Positions 27,133 to 35,287 of a stretch of 64,000 nucleotides of DNA are shown here, piece after piece. Made by a program: the position numbers and the translations under genes. The notes under the pieces were generated by a model that saw only the letters and a list, made by a program, of their open reading frames with translations, was not told where the DNA came from and ran no database searches. Numbering within the stretch: position 1 is the stretch's first letter; every line of letters begins with the position of its first letter. Location of the stretch: the NCBI GenBank assembly GCA_016795485.1, contig JAEUHM010000050.1, positions 51,168 to 115,167 of the forward strand. Reading direction: 5' to 3'. The DNA comes from Verrucomicrobiaceae bacterium. Lineage in GTDB: Bacteria > Verrucomicrobiota > Verrucomicrobiia > Verrucomicrobiales > Verrucomicrobiaceae.

Positions 27133-27612
27133 TTAAGTGACAAGTCGTGTTCCGTGAGTGATCACGAAAGACACCGGAATCTTTGGATTATTAATGTCTT
27201 TGCCACCGGATTCCTGCCACTTGTTTTCCCATTTAGTAAAGTATGGCTCAAGCTGGTCCGGTGTAAGCCTGTAGATGGACTGTAGTTCAATCCCCTCGTA
27301 TATGGCAAAAACCCATGTGACCCGACGGTACTTTGCGATAATCGTCGGGTTCATGTGATGGTGTGTTGAGAAGCTTTTTGTAAGGAGCGCATTGACCGAC
27401 TTCAATTCATACTCGTTGCCATCTTCATCGATAGCATCATTGCCTTCACGTTTGCGGGTCGCTTTCAAACCAGTCAGAATCAATATCTGGAGGAGTTTTC
27501 CACCATTGTCTTGGAAGATGTCGTCGATGCCATGTTGGGTCGCAAGAGCTTGATACTGCCGTATCGCGGGGAAGAGACGATCCAATTTGATCTTGTCCGA
27601 GTGGGGACTCAT
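27133..27612 (-). CDS. pvuIIR-like: Type II restriction endonuclease, PvuII-like
   Basis: A 159-residue enzyme closely matching R.PvuII (157 residues), which cleaves CAGCTG. Shared blocks include DIFQDNGGKLLQ, REGNDA, EYELKS, STHHHMNP, IIAKYR, DINNPKIPV. The active-site residues known from PvuII are present at +1 offset: D35, D59, E69 and K71 (EGNDA, ELK). The HHH and NNP residues that read DNA are conserved, so the specificity is probably the same. The start overlaps the stop of the controller gene by ATGA, as in the pvuII operon. The region is AT-richer than its neighbours by eye, suggesting transfer. Confidence 0.93.
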   Translation of the reverse strand: MSPHSDKIKLDRLFPAIRQYQALATQHGIDDIFQDNGGKLLQILILTGLKATRKREGNDAIDEDGNEYELKSVNALLTKSFSTHHHMNPTIIAKYRRVTWVFAIYEGIELQSIYRLTPDQLEPYFTKWENKWQESGGKDINNPKIPVSFVITHGTRLVT

Positions 27613-27833
27613 TGCCGCGGCCTCCTAATGAGCGTTTCAAGTTCGACTTTGAGGGCGAGCGCGATTCGCTCCATGTTGTCGATAGAGATATTGCGCTCGC
27701 CACGCTCTACTGAGCCCACGTAAGTGCGGTGGAGGCCGCAAAGGTCGGCCAAGTCTTCTTGTGACAAGCCCTTGGCGAGTCGTTGCTCACGTACATTGAT
27801 CGCAAATCGTTGTCTAGCTTTTGGAGTTGGCAT
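27609..27833 (-). CDS. pvuIIC-like: R-M controller protein (C protein, HTH)
   Basis: A 74-residue XRE-family helix-turn-helix protein, usual length for C proteins. HTH: GLSQEDLADLCGLHRTYVGSVERG (two runs GLSQEDLADLCGL, HRTYVGSVERG). C proteins bind their own upstream operator and drive delayed expression of themselves and the endonuclease while the methylase acts first. The start ATG 27833 has a good AAAGG ribosome-binding site 4 nt upstream. It is coupled to the endonuclease gene by ATGA and divergent from the methylase, with only 24 bp between start codons. Confidence 0.92.
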   Translation of the reverse strand: MPTPKARQRFAINVREQRLAKGLSQEDLADLCGLHRTYVGSVERGERNISIDNMERIALALKVELETLIRRPRQ

Positions 27834-27857
27834 CCAGCCTTTACAGAAGCCAGATTG

Positions 27858-29057
27858 ATGCTTTTGAATCTACAGACTATAAGTGGCAAGATGCTTCCCA
27901 AAAACTTTTCTCCAGCATACGTTACGAACCAAGGTGCCGCTTTCTGTGGCGACTCACTGCGTCTCCTCGGAGGACTTGAAGATGGTTCTATTGACCTAGT
28001 GATGACCAGCCCACCATTCGCACTTCAGCGTGAGAAGGAGTATGGTAATAAAGCTCAACACGAGTACGTCGCGTGGCTGGCTCAGTTTGGAAAAATTGTG
28101 AAGGAAAAGCTCAAGGACACCGGTAGCTTTGTTTTGGACCTTGGTGGTGCATATGAGCCAGGCCAGCCCAGCAGAAGCCTCTATCCGTTTCGCGTTCTTA
28201 TTGAGTTTTGTGATGCGCTTGGCTTTCATCTTGCGGAGGATTTTTACTGGCATAATCCATCCAAGCTCCCAAGCCCGATCGAGTGGGTGAACAAGCGCAA
28301 GTTGCGGGCGAAGGATTCGGTGAACACCGTCTGGTGGTTCTGCAAGAGTCCTTGGGCCAAGGCAAATGTCTCCAATGTTCTCACAGAGTATAGTGATCGC
28401 ATGAAGAAGCTCATTGAAGACCCCTCAGCATTTTACACGCCTGCAAAGCGGCCATCGGGTCATGACATAGGGGCTAGCTTCGGAAAGAATAATGGGGGGG
28501 CGATACCCTCCAATCTTTTGCAGATTCCGAACTCTGAATCTAACGGCTGTTATCTTCGAGGATGCAAGGTCGTAGAGACAAAGGGGCACCCTGCTAGATT
28601 TCCTGCCAAACTCCCAGAGTTTTTCATTCGGCTGCTGACTGAGCCCGGTGATATCGTGTTGGACATCTTTGCTGGATCTAACACCTGTGGCCAAGTCGCC
28701 GAGCGGGAGGGTCGACGGTGGCTTGCATTTGAGGAGAGGCTTGAATATGTGGCTAGCAGTTCTTTCCGGTTTTTCAGTGAGACGGCATCAGATAGCGACC
28801 TTAAGCGCACATACAGCACCATTCTTACCGGGGATTGCGCTGATTTCAGGAGGCAGGTCTTTGCACCAAATGCCCACAACAAAGGCTCTCAGCTAAAGTT
28901 GGATAACTGTCCTCCGGCGAATCTAAAAGCAGAGTCCGTGGAACAGGGACTACTGATTCTCCAGGAAGACGAACGCTCACCATTAGAGGAACCAGCCAGC
29001 GCTTCGGTACGATACTCAACGCCCAAGAAAAAGCGAGCCGCTCGGACGAGGGGCTAG
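27858..29057 (+). CDS. pvuIIM-like: N4-cytosine DNA methyltransferase, PvuII-like
   Basis: A 399-residue methylase matching M.PvuII (CAGCTG, N4-methylcytosine). Motif IV is TSPPF (residues 50-54) and comes before motif I (DIFAGSNTCG, near residue 268), the permuted beta order. Further blocks: EYGNKAQHEYV, DFYWHNPSKLPSPIEW, NTVWWF, SDRMKKLIEDP, RPSGHDIG, HPARFPAKLPEFFIR. ATG 27858 is chosen because MLLNLQT matches the M.PvuII N-terminus. The C-terminus is about 60 residues longer than M.PvuII and ends in a basic tail (TPKKKRAARTRG). It protects the host from the linked endonuclease. Confidence 0.93.
   Translation: MLLNLQTISGKMLPKNFSPAYVTNQGAAFCGDSLRLLGGLEDGSIDLVMTSPPFALQREKEYGNKAQHEYVAWLAQFGKIVKEKLKDTGSFVLDLGGAYEPGQPSRSLYPFRVLIEFCDALGFHLAEDFYWHNPSKLPSPIEWVNKRKLRAKDSVNTVWWFCKSPWAKANVSNVLTEYSDRMKKLIEDPSAFYTPAKRPSGHDIGASFGKNNGGAIPSNLLQIPNSESNGCYLRGCKVVETKGHPARFPAKLPEFFIRLLTEPGDIVLDIFAGSNTCGQVAEREGRRWLAFEERLEYVASSSFRFFSETASDSDLKRTYSTILTGDCADFRRQVFAPNAHNKGSQLKLDNCPPANLKAESVEQGLLILQEDERSPLEEPASASVRYSTPKKKRAARTRG
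27860..27885 (-). promoter_or_regulatory. C-protein operator (C-box)
   Basis: On the controller-gene strand, CACTTATAGTC is followed by TGTA and GATTCAAAAGC. The first half matches the ACTTATAGTC operator half known from related C proteins; the second half keeps GATT but is degenerate, as expected for a weaker second site. It starts 27 bp upstream of the controller start codon and lies inside the first codons of the methylase gene. Confidence 0.6.
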
Positions 29058-29101
29058 GGAGCATTCAACCCTGTTTGGCTTAACTATTACAAGAAGTAGA
29101 T

Positions 29102-29137
29102 CGGCTAGGGGGCAGGACGCTCGCCCGCCTCTAGCCG
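29102..29137. terminator. Inverted repeat between methylase and rhlE
   Basis: CGGCTAGGGGGC and GCCTCTAGCCG form an imperfect stem of about 11 bp between the convergent methylase (stop 29057) and rhlE (stop 29140). No T-run is present, so termination is only a possibility. Confidence 0.35.
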
Positions 29138-29139
29138 TC

Positions 29140-30507
29140 CTACTTGCCCTTCAGACGGTTCCAGAAGCGCCCAATCGCAGACTTAGCAGCCGGCGGGTTC
29201 TCCGGGTTGGAGCTCCGGCGTTGATCTCCGCGGTTCCTATTCTTGTCTTGCTGACGTCCACCGGGTTGGTTCGGCGCATTTTGACGGCGATTCTGTTCCT
29301 GCGGCTTCCTTGGCTGGGCCCGAGGGTCCCGGTATCGGGGTGGTGCGGGTGGGGCAGGGGGAGGCGCGGCGTTGTAGTCAAACCCCTCCGCGCGCTTGCG
29401 CACCAATCCGCGCCCGATGAACCGCTCCAGCTTGCGCAAGTCGTCCGCTTCCTCATCGGACACAAAACTGATCGCGTCCCCTATCGCTTGAGCGCGTCCC
29501 GTGCGGCCGATCCGGTGCACGTAGTCTTCCACGATGTGAGGGAAGTCAAAATTGACCACGTGGGAGATGCCATCCACGTCGATACCCCGTGCCGCGATGT
29601 CCGTGGCCACCAGCACCCGCACTTTGAACGACTTGAAGTCCTCCAGCGCACGCAGCCGTTGGTTTTGCGAGCGGTTCGCGTGCAGAGTGGCGCACGTCAC
29701 GCCGCCGCGCTCCAGGAACCGCGCGATCTTATCTGCCCCGTGCTTCGTGCGGCTGAAGACCAGCACCATTTGGAACTTCTCATCCTTCAACAAGTGAGCC
29801 AACAAGCTCATCTTGTGCGACTTGGGCACTTCATACACGAACTGCGTCACCGTCTCGGCAGGGTTGGAGCGCTTGCCGATCTGCACCGTCTGCGGCGTGC
29901 GTTGAAACTCATGCGTCAGCCGCTCGATCTCTTTGGACAACGTGGCAGAAAACATCAGCGTCTGGCGCTTCTTTGGCAGTTGATTGATCACGCGCCGGAT
30001 GTCCGGCAGGAAGCCCATGTCCAGCATCCGGTCCGCTTCATCCAGCACCAAATGCTCCAGTTGGCTGAAGTCCGTACACCGCTGGTTCATCAGGTCCAGC
30101 AAGCGGCCAGGGCAGGCGATCACGATATCGCTCCCAGCCCGCAGAGCCGTCTTCTGCGCCTTCTCACTCACTCCGCCAAACACTTTGGCAATCGTCACCG
30201 GCAGGTGCTTGGCATACGCCACGATGTTTTCTTCAATCTGAGCCACCAGCTCACGCGTGGGAGCCAGGATGAGCACCCGCGTGCGCTTCCGCCCACCTTC
30301 AGGAGCTTGTTTGGCAGCCAGTTGGTGGAGAATGGGCAGCGTGAAGGCAGCCGTCTTGCCGGTGCCGGTTTGGGCGATGCCGATGACATCGCCACCTGTC
30401 AATACGGCGGGAATGGCTGCGGCCTGGATGGGAGTGGGTTCGGTGTATCCGGCTTCTTGGATGGATTGAAGAATGCTGGGGTGCAGACCGAGGGCTTTAA
30501 AGGGCAT
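29140..30507 (-). CDS. rhlE: DEAD-box RNA helicase RhlE
   Basis: A 455-residue ATP-dependent RNA helicase. Motifs in order: Q motif (TPIQAAAIP), I (AQTGTGKT), Ia (PTRELV), GG, II (DEAD in VLDEADRM), III (SAT), V (ATDIAARGID), VI (HRIGRTGR). The C-terminal tail is Pro/Arg/Gln/Asn-rich and basic (PRYRDPRAQPRKPQEQNRR), as is typical of RhlE and thought to bind RNA. ATG 30507 (MPFKALGLHPSI) is chosen; the frame extends to 30585 without family match. It unwinds structured RNA in ribosome assembly and cold adaptation. It has AT-rich R-M genes as its neighbours on the 3' side. Confidence 0.92.
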   Translation of the reverse strand: MPFKALGLHPSILQSIQEAGYTEPTPIQAAAIPAVLTGGDVIGIAQTGTGKTAAFTLPILHQLAAKQAPEGGRKRTRVLILAPTRELVAQIEENIVAYAKHLPVTIAKVFGGVSEKAQKTALRAGSDIVIACPGRLLDLMNQRCTDFSQLEHLVLDEADRMLDMGFLPDIRRVINQLPKKRQTLMFSATLSKEIERLTHEFQRTPQTVQIGKRSNPAETVTQFVYEVPKSHKMSLLAHLLKDEKFQMVLVFSRTKHGADKIARFLERGGVTCATLHANRSQNQRLRALEDFKSFKVRVLVATDIAARGIDVDGISHVVNFDFPHIVEDYVHRIGRTGRAQAIGDAISFVSDEEADDLRKLERFIGRGLVRKRAEGFDYNAAPPPAPPAPPRYRDPRAQPRKPQEQNRRQNAPNQPGGRQQDKNRNRGDQRRSSNPENPPAAKSAIGRFWNRLKGK

Positions 30508-30600
30508 TCTTGCCCATACGCCCGCCATCCGCCGGAAGCGAGGGTTTTGAGCAGAAATGAAAAGCCCGCAGCCCGCGGCACTCACTCACCCAGCCGCGAT

Positions 30601-31083
30601 TTACTTCACCTCCGGCGCGCCGATGCCCAGTTTAGCCAGGTCCGCCGCCTCCGTCTCCGTGCCGGGGCCCTTGGACAGCGTGAAGCACCAGTAGTTCTTG
30701 TTCACCACCACGAAGCGCGCCTCGTAGCCCAGAGCCGCGTATTCCGCGATTCGTTGAGTCGCCGCCTCTTCTCCATAAACCGCCATGAAGTAAGGGCCCT
30801 CCTGGGCAGTCCGCCGCACAAAAATGCCCCGCCACTCGTCCTTCACGCCCTCGCACTCAAAGTAGAGCAGCTTCTCCCCCTTCGTCATGCGCGTGGCCAC
30901 CTCCAGCTTGAAGTCGCCACCCTTCATCCACTTGCCAAACTTAGCCTCCCGCTCCTTGCCCAGGCTCCGATCCACCTTGGACGGCTTCACCCTCGGCAAT
31001 TTTCCATCCTTAGCCTCAACCGGCAGCGCCAATGCCATCCCCACCACCGTGAGAACCCAAACGAGAGAGCGAAGTGTCGTCAT
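30601..31083 (-). CDS. Secreted hypothetical protein
   Basis: A 160-residue protein with a signal peptide (MTTLRSLVWVLTVVGMALALPVEA) from ATG 31083. The mature part is basic at its N-terminus (KDGKLPRVKPSKVDRSLGKEREAKFG) and ends in an alpha/beta domain with WRGIFVRRTAQEGPYFMAVYG and YWCFTLSKGPGTE. An upstream frame extension to 31407 lacks support. It lies 93 bp upstream of rhlE on the same strand. No family recognised. Confidence 0.6.
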   Translation of the reverse strand: MTTLRSLVWVLTVVGMALALPVEAKDGKLPRVKPSKVDRSLGKEREAKFGKWMKGGDFKLEVATRMTKGEKLLYFECEGVKDEWRGIFVRRTAQEGPYFMAVYGEEAATQRIAEYAALGYEARFVVVNKNYWCFTLSKGPGTETEAADLAKLGIGAPEVK

Positions 31084-31259
31084 GGCCCGCCCTATAACAC
31101 CATCCCCCGCCCAAGGCAACGCACCTTCCACGCCAGCAGCGCCATCGCCCGGCCGATTTGGCTCATCGGCGGCTATTGGTCGCTGAAATGGGCGGAGAGT
31201 TGCGGGGGAGTTTGGGGTTGGAGGGGGATCTTCTCTGACAAATGGCCGCCAGATAGGTC

Positions 31260-31283
31260 TTATAGGACCAATTGGTCCTATAA
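31260..31283. repeat. Perfect 24-bp palindrome
   Basis: TTATAGGACCAA followed directly by TTGGTCCTATAA: 12+12 bp with no mismatch or loop. It lies in the non-coding 493-bp stretch between 31083 and 31577. It could be a binding site for a dimeric protein or a dispersed repeat; no gene starts next to it. Confidence 0.8.
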
Positions 31284-31346
31284 ATGGGCGCTCTTTTGCT
31301 CGGAGAGGCTCATCTCCCCGGAAATGCGCCTTCCCCGGCCGCCATG

Positions 31347-31509
31347 TCCGCCAAGTATTTCCGAGGATCGCCCAGTTTTGGCGAACTATCCGCCAGATTT
31401 TTCGCACGGTGGGCCACTTTTCCCAAACGATCCGCCAAGTTCTTCCGACGATGCCCCATTTTGGTCAAACTATCCGCCAAGTCTGGCCGACGATCTGGCA
31501 AAAATGTTG
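31347..31509 (+). repeat. Imperfect 42-bp tandem array (about 3.9 units)
   Basis: Units start with TCCGCC at 31347, 31389, 31431 and 31473, exactly 42 bp apart; the last is partial. Units share TCCGCCA..., TTCC(G/C) and end in (G/C)AAACTA or a close variant. The array ends about 68 bp before the winged-helix gene start at 31577. As 42 is a multiple of 3, several frames stay open and give 14-residue repeats, which is not evidence of coding. Confidence 0.75.
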
Positions 31510-31576
31510 AGCGATGGGCCTCTTGGACGGGACTTTGGGCTGGTTTCCTGAGACGATTGGGCGTATTCTCTGCCGG

Positions 31577-31966
31577 ATGAGCGATGAAATGCCTTCTAGC
31601 CCTGTGGAGCCCGGTGCGGTGCCGGCTCCCTCCTCTCTGCCGCCAGGTCGTGCGTTGTCTTCGACCGCTGGGGACGGGAATGCGCCGGATTTCTTCGCTG
31701 CTTTGGGCAGTCCGTGGCGCTGGCGGATGCTGAAGATGCTGGCGGACGGGCGGGCGTTGTCTGCCACGGATGTCTCCCGCGCGATGAAGCGTGACTTTGA
31801 CGGGGTGAGCAAGCATTTGCGCGTGCTGCGGGAGGCGGGGGTGGTGCATTCGCAGAAGGGGGCGGATCGGCGCTTGGAGCTGTTTTACATCCCGCAGGAG
31901 AATCGGCCAGAACCAGGGGTGCTTCAGTGGGGATTCGTGCGGCTGGATCTGCGGCCTCGTAGCTGA
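31577..31966 (+). CDS. Winged-helix (ArsR-like) regulator
   Basis: A 129-residue protein. After a Pro/Ser-rich N-terminus (about 1-35), it has an ArsR-type winged helix: FFAALGSPWRWRMLKMLADG, LSATDVSRAMKRDFDGVSKHLRVLREAGVV, then a wing with GADRRLELFYIP. No metal-binding CxC is seen. It ends LQWGFVRLDLRPRS. It is a distant paralogue of the gene at 46403, which ends MDFGYCLVRF, and both are preceded by a 42-bp tandem array. ATG 31577 is the first start that fits. Probable DNA-binding repressor; the array may be its target. Confidence 0.75.
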   Translation: MSDEMPSSPVEPGAVPAPSSLPPGRALSSTAGDGNAPDFFAALGSPWRWRMLKMLADGRALSATDVSRAMKRDFDGVSKHLRVLREAGVVHSQKGADRRLELFYIPQENRPEPGVLQWGFVRLDLRPRS

Positions 31967-32040
31967 GGTGGCGCGGTGCTGTGGCGGACCGCTTTCCGCC
32001 TTGAAACAACACGCGGTCCCGCCATCATGCGCGTCCCATT

Positions 32041-33276
32041 ATGGCACTGATCAACGAAAACTTCCTCAAGCTCAAGGCGGGCTATTTGTTCCCTGAAATC
32101 GCACGTCGTGTGAAGGCATTCACCGAGTCTAACGCAGAGGCGGCGGCTAGGCTGATCCGCTGCGGCATCGGAGACGTGACGGAGGCTCTGCCTGAGGCGG
32201 TGCGCTATGCCATGCATGAGGCGGTGGATGAAATGGGCGACCGCAAGTCGTTCAAAGGCTACGGCCCAGAGCAGGGCTATGAGTTCCTCCGCAAGGCGAT
32301 AGCGGAGCACGACTTCCAAGCGCGTGGTGTGCAGGTGGATGCGGATGAGATTTTCATCTCTGACGGATCGAAGTGCGACACGGGCAACATTTTGGACATC
32401 TTCGGCAAGGGCAACGTCATCGCGATCACGGACCCGGTTTATCCCGTGTATGTGGACACGAACGTGATGGCGGGTAACACCGGAGACGCGGATGAAAACG
32501 GGGCGTATGGCGGCCTGCACTATTTGCGCTGCGGTCCTGAAAATGGATTCGTGCCGGCGATCCCTGACAAGCGAGTGGATCTCGTTTACCTCTGCTATCC
32601 TAACAACCCAACGGGTGCCGTGGCCTCACGCGCTCAGTTGGAGGCCTGGGTGGCTTACGCACGGAAGAATGACACGATCATCCTCTATGATGCGGCCTAC
32701 GAGGCGTTCATTCAGGACCCAGCGGTGCCACGCAGCATCTTTGAGATCGAAGGAGCGCGTGAGTGCGCCATGGAGTTCCGCAGCTTCTCGAAGAACGGTG
32801 GATTCACCGGCATGAGATGCGCCTTTGTGGTCATCCCGAAGACGCTGATGGGCAAAACGGCCGCCGGTGGGCAACAAGCTATTCATCCGCTCTGGAGTCG
32901 CCGCCACAGCACGAAGTTCAATGGAGCGAGTTACATCATCCAGAAGGGCGCAGAAGCTCTCTACACCGCCGAAGGCAAGAGCCAGGTGAAGACTCTGATC
33001 GACCACTACATGGGCAACGCCAAACTGCTGGTGCAAGCCTGCAAAGACGCCGGGCTCGCGGTCTACGGAGGCGAAAACGCGCCGTATGTGTGGGTGCAAT
33101 GCCCCACGGGAGTGACCAGCTGGCAGATGTTCGACAAGATGCTGAACGAAGCGAACGTGGTGATCACCCCAGGCAGCGGATTCGGTTCCGCAGGCGAAGG
33201 CTTCTTCCGCATCAGCGCCTTCAACAGCCGCGCGAATGTCGAAGAAGTCTGCCGGAGGATCAAGGCGCTGAAGTAG
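32041..33276 (+). CDS. dapL: LL-diaminopimelate aminotransferase
   Basis: A 411-residue PLP enzyme converting tetrahydrodipicolinate directly to LL-diaminopimelate for lysine and peptidoglycan. The PLP lysine is K251 in SFSKNGGFTGMRC; DPVYPVYVD, YPNNPTGAV and DAAYEAF are fold-type I motifs of the DapL group, and the C-terminal Arg in FFRISAFN binds the carboxylate. The length equals that reported for Verrucomicrobium spinosum DapL. The start MALINENFLKLKAGYLFPEI matches the family. It stands alone, 74 bp after the winged-helix gene. Confidence 0.93.
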   Translation: MALINENFLKLKAGYLFPEIARRVKAFTESNAEAAARLIRCGIGDVTEALPEAVRYAMHEAVDEMGDRKSFKGYGPEQGYEFLRKAIAEHDFQARGVQVDADEIFISDGSKCDTGNILDIFGKGNVIAITDPVYPVYVDTNVMAGNTGDADENGAYGGLHYLRCGPENGFVPAIPDKRVDLVYLCYPNNPTGAVASRAQLEAWVAYARKNDTIILYDAAYEAFIQDPAVPRSIFEIEGARECAMEFRSFSKNGGFTGMRCAFVVIPKTLMGKTAAGGQQAIHPLWSRRHSTKFNGASYIIQKGAEALYTAEGKSQVKTLIDHYMGNAKLLVQACKDAGLAVYGGENAPYVWVQCPTGVTSWQMFDKMLNEANVVITPGSGFGSAGEGFFRISAFNSRANVEEVCRRIKALK

Positions 33277-33310
33277 CGGTGGGGGGGTGATAAAAAATCC
33301 AAACGACTCC

Positions 33311-33385
33311 GTGGAGCGGTGACGAAGAGCACAGTAAAGCAGCGCCAATGACTCCGAAGTGCGCACAAGAGTGTGCGCGCTCCTT
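33311..33385 (+). repeat. 75-bp intergenic direct repeat, copy 1
   Basis: This copy matches 33488-33562 with six mismatches (92%). Both contain a small hairpin GCGCACA-AGAG-TGTGCGC. They lie in the 354-bp non-coding gap between dapL and xylB. A nearby hairpin GCGGGCA-CTCC-TGCCCGC at about 33417-33434 suggests a patch of dispersed intergenic repeats. Confidence 0.75.
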
Positions 33386-33487
33386 TACCGGAGCGGTGCG
33401 GTGGATAAAAAGGAGCGCGGGCACTCCTGCCCGCCAGCCGGAGCGGTGGACGATGGAGGTCCGAGGGGTGTTGTTACCACTCAGTGC

Positions 33488-33562
33488 GTGGAGCGGTAAC
33501 GAAGCGCACGGTAAAGCAGCACCAATCGCTCCGAAGTGCGCACAAGAGTGTGCGCGCTCCTT
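33488..33562 (+). repeat. 75-bp intergenic direct repeat, copy 2
   Basis: Second copy, offset 177 bp from the first. It is followed at 33564-33582 by a third, partial copy of the last 20 bp (GAAGAGTGTGCGCGCTCCTT). It ends about 50 bp before the xylB start. Confidence 0.75.
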
Positions 33563-33630
33563 CGAAGAGTGTGCGCGCTCCTTTGCAAGCCTCCGTTGCC
33601 AAATGGGCGGGGACATGCCAAAACAGGGGC

Positions 33631-35121
33631 ATGTTTTACCTCGGCATCGACTCCGGCACTCAAAGCAGCAAGGCCATCGTTTTGGACTTGGCCTCTGGCA
33701 AGATCGTGGCAAGCGCGCAAGCGGGCTATGACCTCATCAAAGGTCTGAAACCTGGGCACATGGAGCAGGATCCCCAGGTGTGGGTGAATGCGGTGAACAA
33801 GTGTGTGACGGCTTCTGTGAAGCAGCTCAAGGCCAAGGCGAAGGACATCAAGGGCATTGGCGTGAGTGGTCAGCAGCACGGTCTGGTGGCTCTGGATGCC
33901 AAGGACAATGTGGTGCGCCCAGCTAAACTTTGGTGTGACACGAGCACGCAGGCTCAGTGTGCGGAGATGGCGCATGAGTTTGGCGGTCAGCCGGGCATTA
34001 TCCATCTGGCAGGGAATGCCATGCTGCCGGGTTACACGATTCCTAAGCTGCTGTGGATGAAGCAGAAGGAGCCGAAGAACTTTGCCAAAACGAAGTCGAT
34101 CCTTTTGCCGCACGATTATTTGAACTTCTGGCTCACGGGCGTGAAGCGCATGGAGTATGGCGATGCATCGGGCATGGGCATCTTGAATGTCCGCACGCGG
34201 GAGTGGTGCTATGAGATTTGTGATTTCATTGATCCTCGCGTGCGTGAGATGCTGCCTGAGCTTGGGTCATCCAATGCGGTGCATGGCACGCTGCGGCCAG
34301 AGCTTGCCAAAAAGTGGGGCCTGGGTGCGGATGTGATTGTTAGTGCGGGTGGTGGGGACAACATGATGGGCGCTATCGGCACGGGAAACATCAAGCCGGG
34401 TGTGGTGACGGCGTCCTTTGGCACCAGTGGAACGCTTTACGGTGTGTCGGCCACTCCGGTGATCGACGGACAAGGTGAAGTGGCTGCGTTTTGTGACTCA
34501 ACGGATCAATGGCTGCCGCTGGTGTGCACGATGAACGTCACGGTGGTCACTGAGCAGGTGAGAAAGATGTTTGGCTGGGATCACAAGAAGTTGGAAGCAG
34601 CCGTGAAGTCGGTGCCTGCGGGTGCAGATGGCTTGTTGATGCTGCCTTATCTCAATGGTGAGCGCACGCCGAGCCTGCCTAACGGCACGGGTGTGATCCA
34701 CGGAGCGCGCATGACGAATCTGACGCCCGCGCACTTGGCGCGTGCCGCGATGGAGGGCGCTACTCTGGGGTTGGCTTATGGCTTGAAGCGGTTCCGTGAC
34801 TTGGGCATGGCACCGAAGGAGATTCGTCTCACGGGCGGTGGCAGCAACAGCCCCGTGTGGCGTCAGATCGCCGCAGATGCCTTCAATGCCCAAGTGGTGA
34901 CACTTACCACGAGCGAGGGAGCTGCACTCGGTGCGGCGATCCAGGCCGCGTATGCTCAGCAGGGTGGAAAACAAAGCTACGAGAAGCTCTGCAAGCACCT
35001 CGTCCGCCTGGATGAGAAGACCCGTGCCAAGCCAGACAAGAAGCGTGCAGCTCTCTATGCTGAACAACTCAGCAAACAAACCGAGCTCACCGCACGGCTA
35101 GCCCAGACGGGCCTGCTTTGA
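33631..35121 (+). CDS. xylB: Xylulokinase
   Basis: A 496-residue FGGY-family sugar kinase phosphorylating D-xylulose. Motifs: N-terminal ATP-phosphate loop YLGIDSGTQSSKAIV, GVSGQQHGLVALD, the catalytic Asp region GYGDASGMGI-like (EYGDASGMGILN), GGGDNMMGAIG, SFGTSGTLYG and RLTGGGSNSPVWRQI. ATG 33631 (MFYLGIDSG) is taken; the frame extends upstream into the 75-bp repeats without homology. The last 60 bp of the gene are duplicated at 38983-39042, beyond the three-gene insert. No xylose isomerase gene is in the window. Confidence 0.92.
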   Translation: MFYLGIDSGTQSSKAIVLDLASGKIVASAQAGYDLIKGLKPGHMEQDPQVWVNAVNKCVTASVKQLKAKAKDIKGIGVSGQQHGLVALDAKDNVVRPAKLWCDTSTQAQCAEMAHEFGGQPGIIHLAGNAMLPGYTIPKLLWMKQKEPKNFAKTKSILLPHDYLNFWLTGVKRMEYGDASGMGILNVRTREWCYEICDFIDPRVREMLPELGSSNAVHGTLRPELAKKWGLGADVIVSAGGGDNMMGAIGTGNIKPGVVTASFGTSGTLYGVSATPVIDGQGEVAAFCDSTDQWLPLVCTMNVTVVTEQVRKMFGWDHKKLEAAVKSVPAGADGLLMLPYLNGERTPSLPNGTGVIHGARMTNLTPAHLARAAMEGATLGLAYGLKRFRDLGMAPKEIRLTGGGSNSPVWRQIAADAFNAQVVTLTTSEGAALGAAIQAAYAQQGGKQSYEKLCKHLVRLDEKTRAKPDKKRAALYAEQLSKQTELTARLAQTGLL

Positions 35122-35157
35122 TGCATACGCACTAAGCGGTGGCGGGTCTGCCGGCGA
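35062..35157 (+). repeat. 96-bp direct repeat, left copy (xylB end / lptG end)
   Basis: Identical to 38983-39078 except for five positions. The first 56 bp are identical and encode the last residues of XylB. The remainder covers the xylB stop and a duplicate of the 3' end of the lptG-like gene (on the other strand it reads FAGRPATA-stop). It marks the left border of the insert at 35158-38982. Confidence 0.9.
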
Positions 35158-35287
35158 ACACACCGAGACGCAATCTTGGGGCCAAGTGATTTCTCCTGCT
35201 CTTATTGCCCTCATTTGCCGGCAAAAAGGGCGTCGATTGGGACAGAAAGCACTCGGCTCCAGCCTTTTGTCTCGTTTGAACTCATGG

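Noticed and set aside
27036..29139. Target-site duplication or tRNA beside the R-M cluster
   Set aside because: I compared 27036-27132 with 29058-29139 and saw no convincing direct repeat, and no tRNA gene is visible.
29221..31551. 776-residue open frame antisense to rhlE and beyond
   Set aside because: Runs against the RhlE motifs and through the non-coding palindrome and 42-bp array; composition is unlike a real protein.
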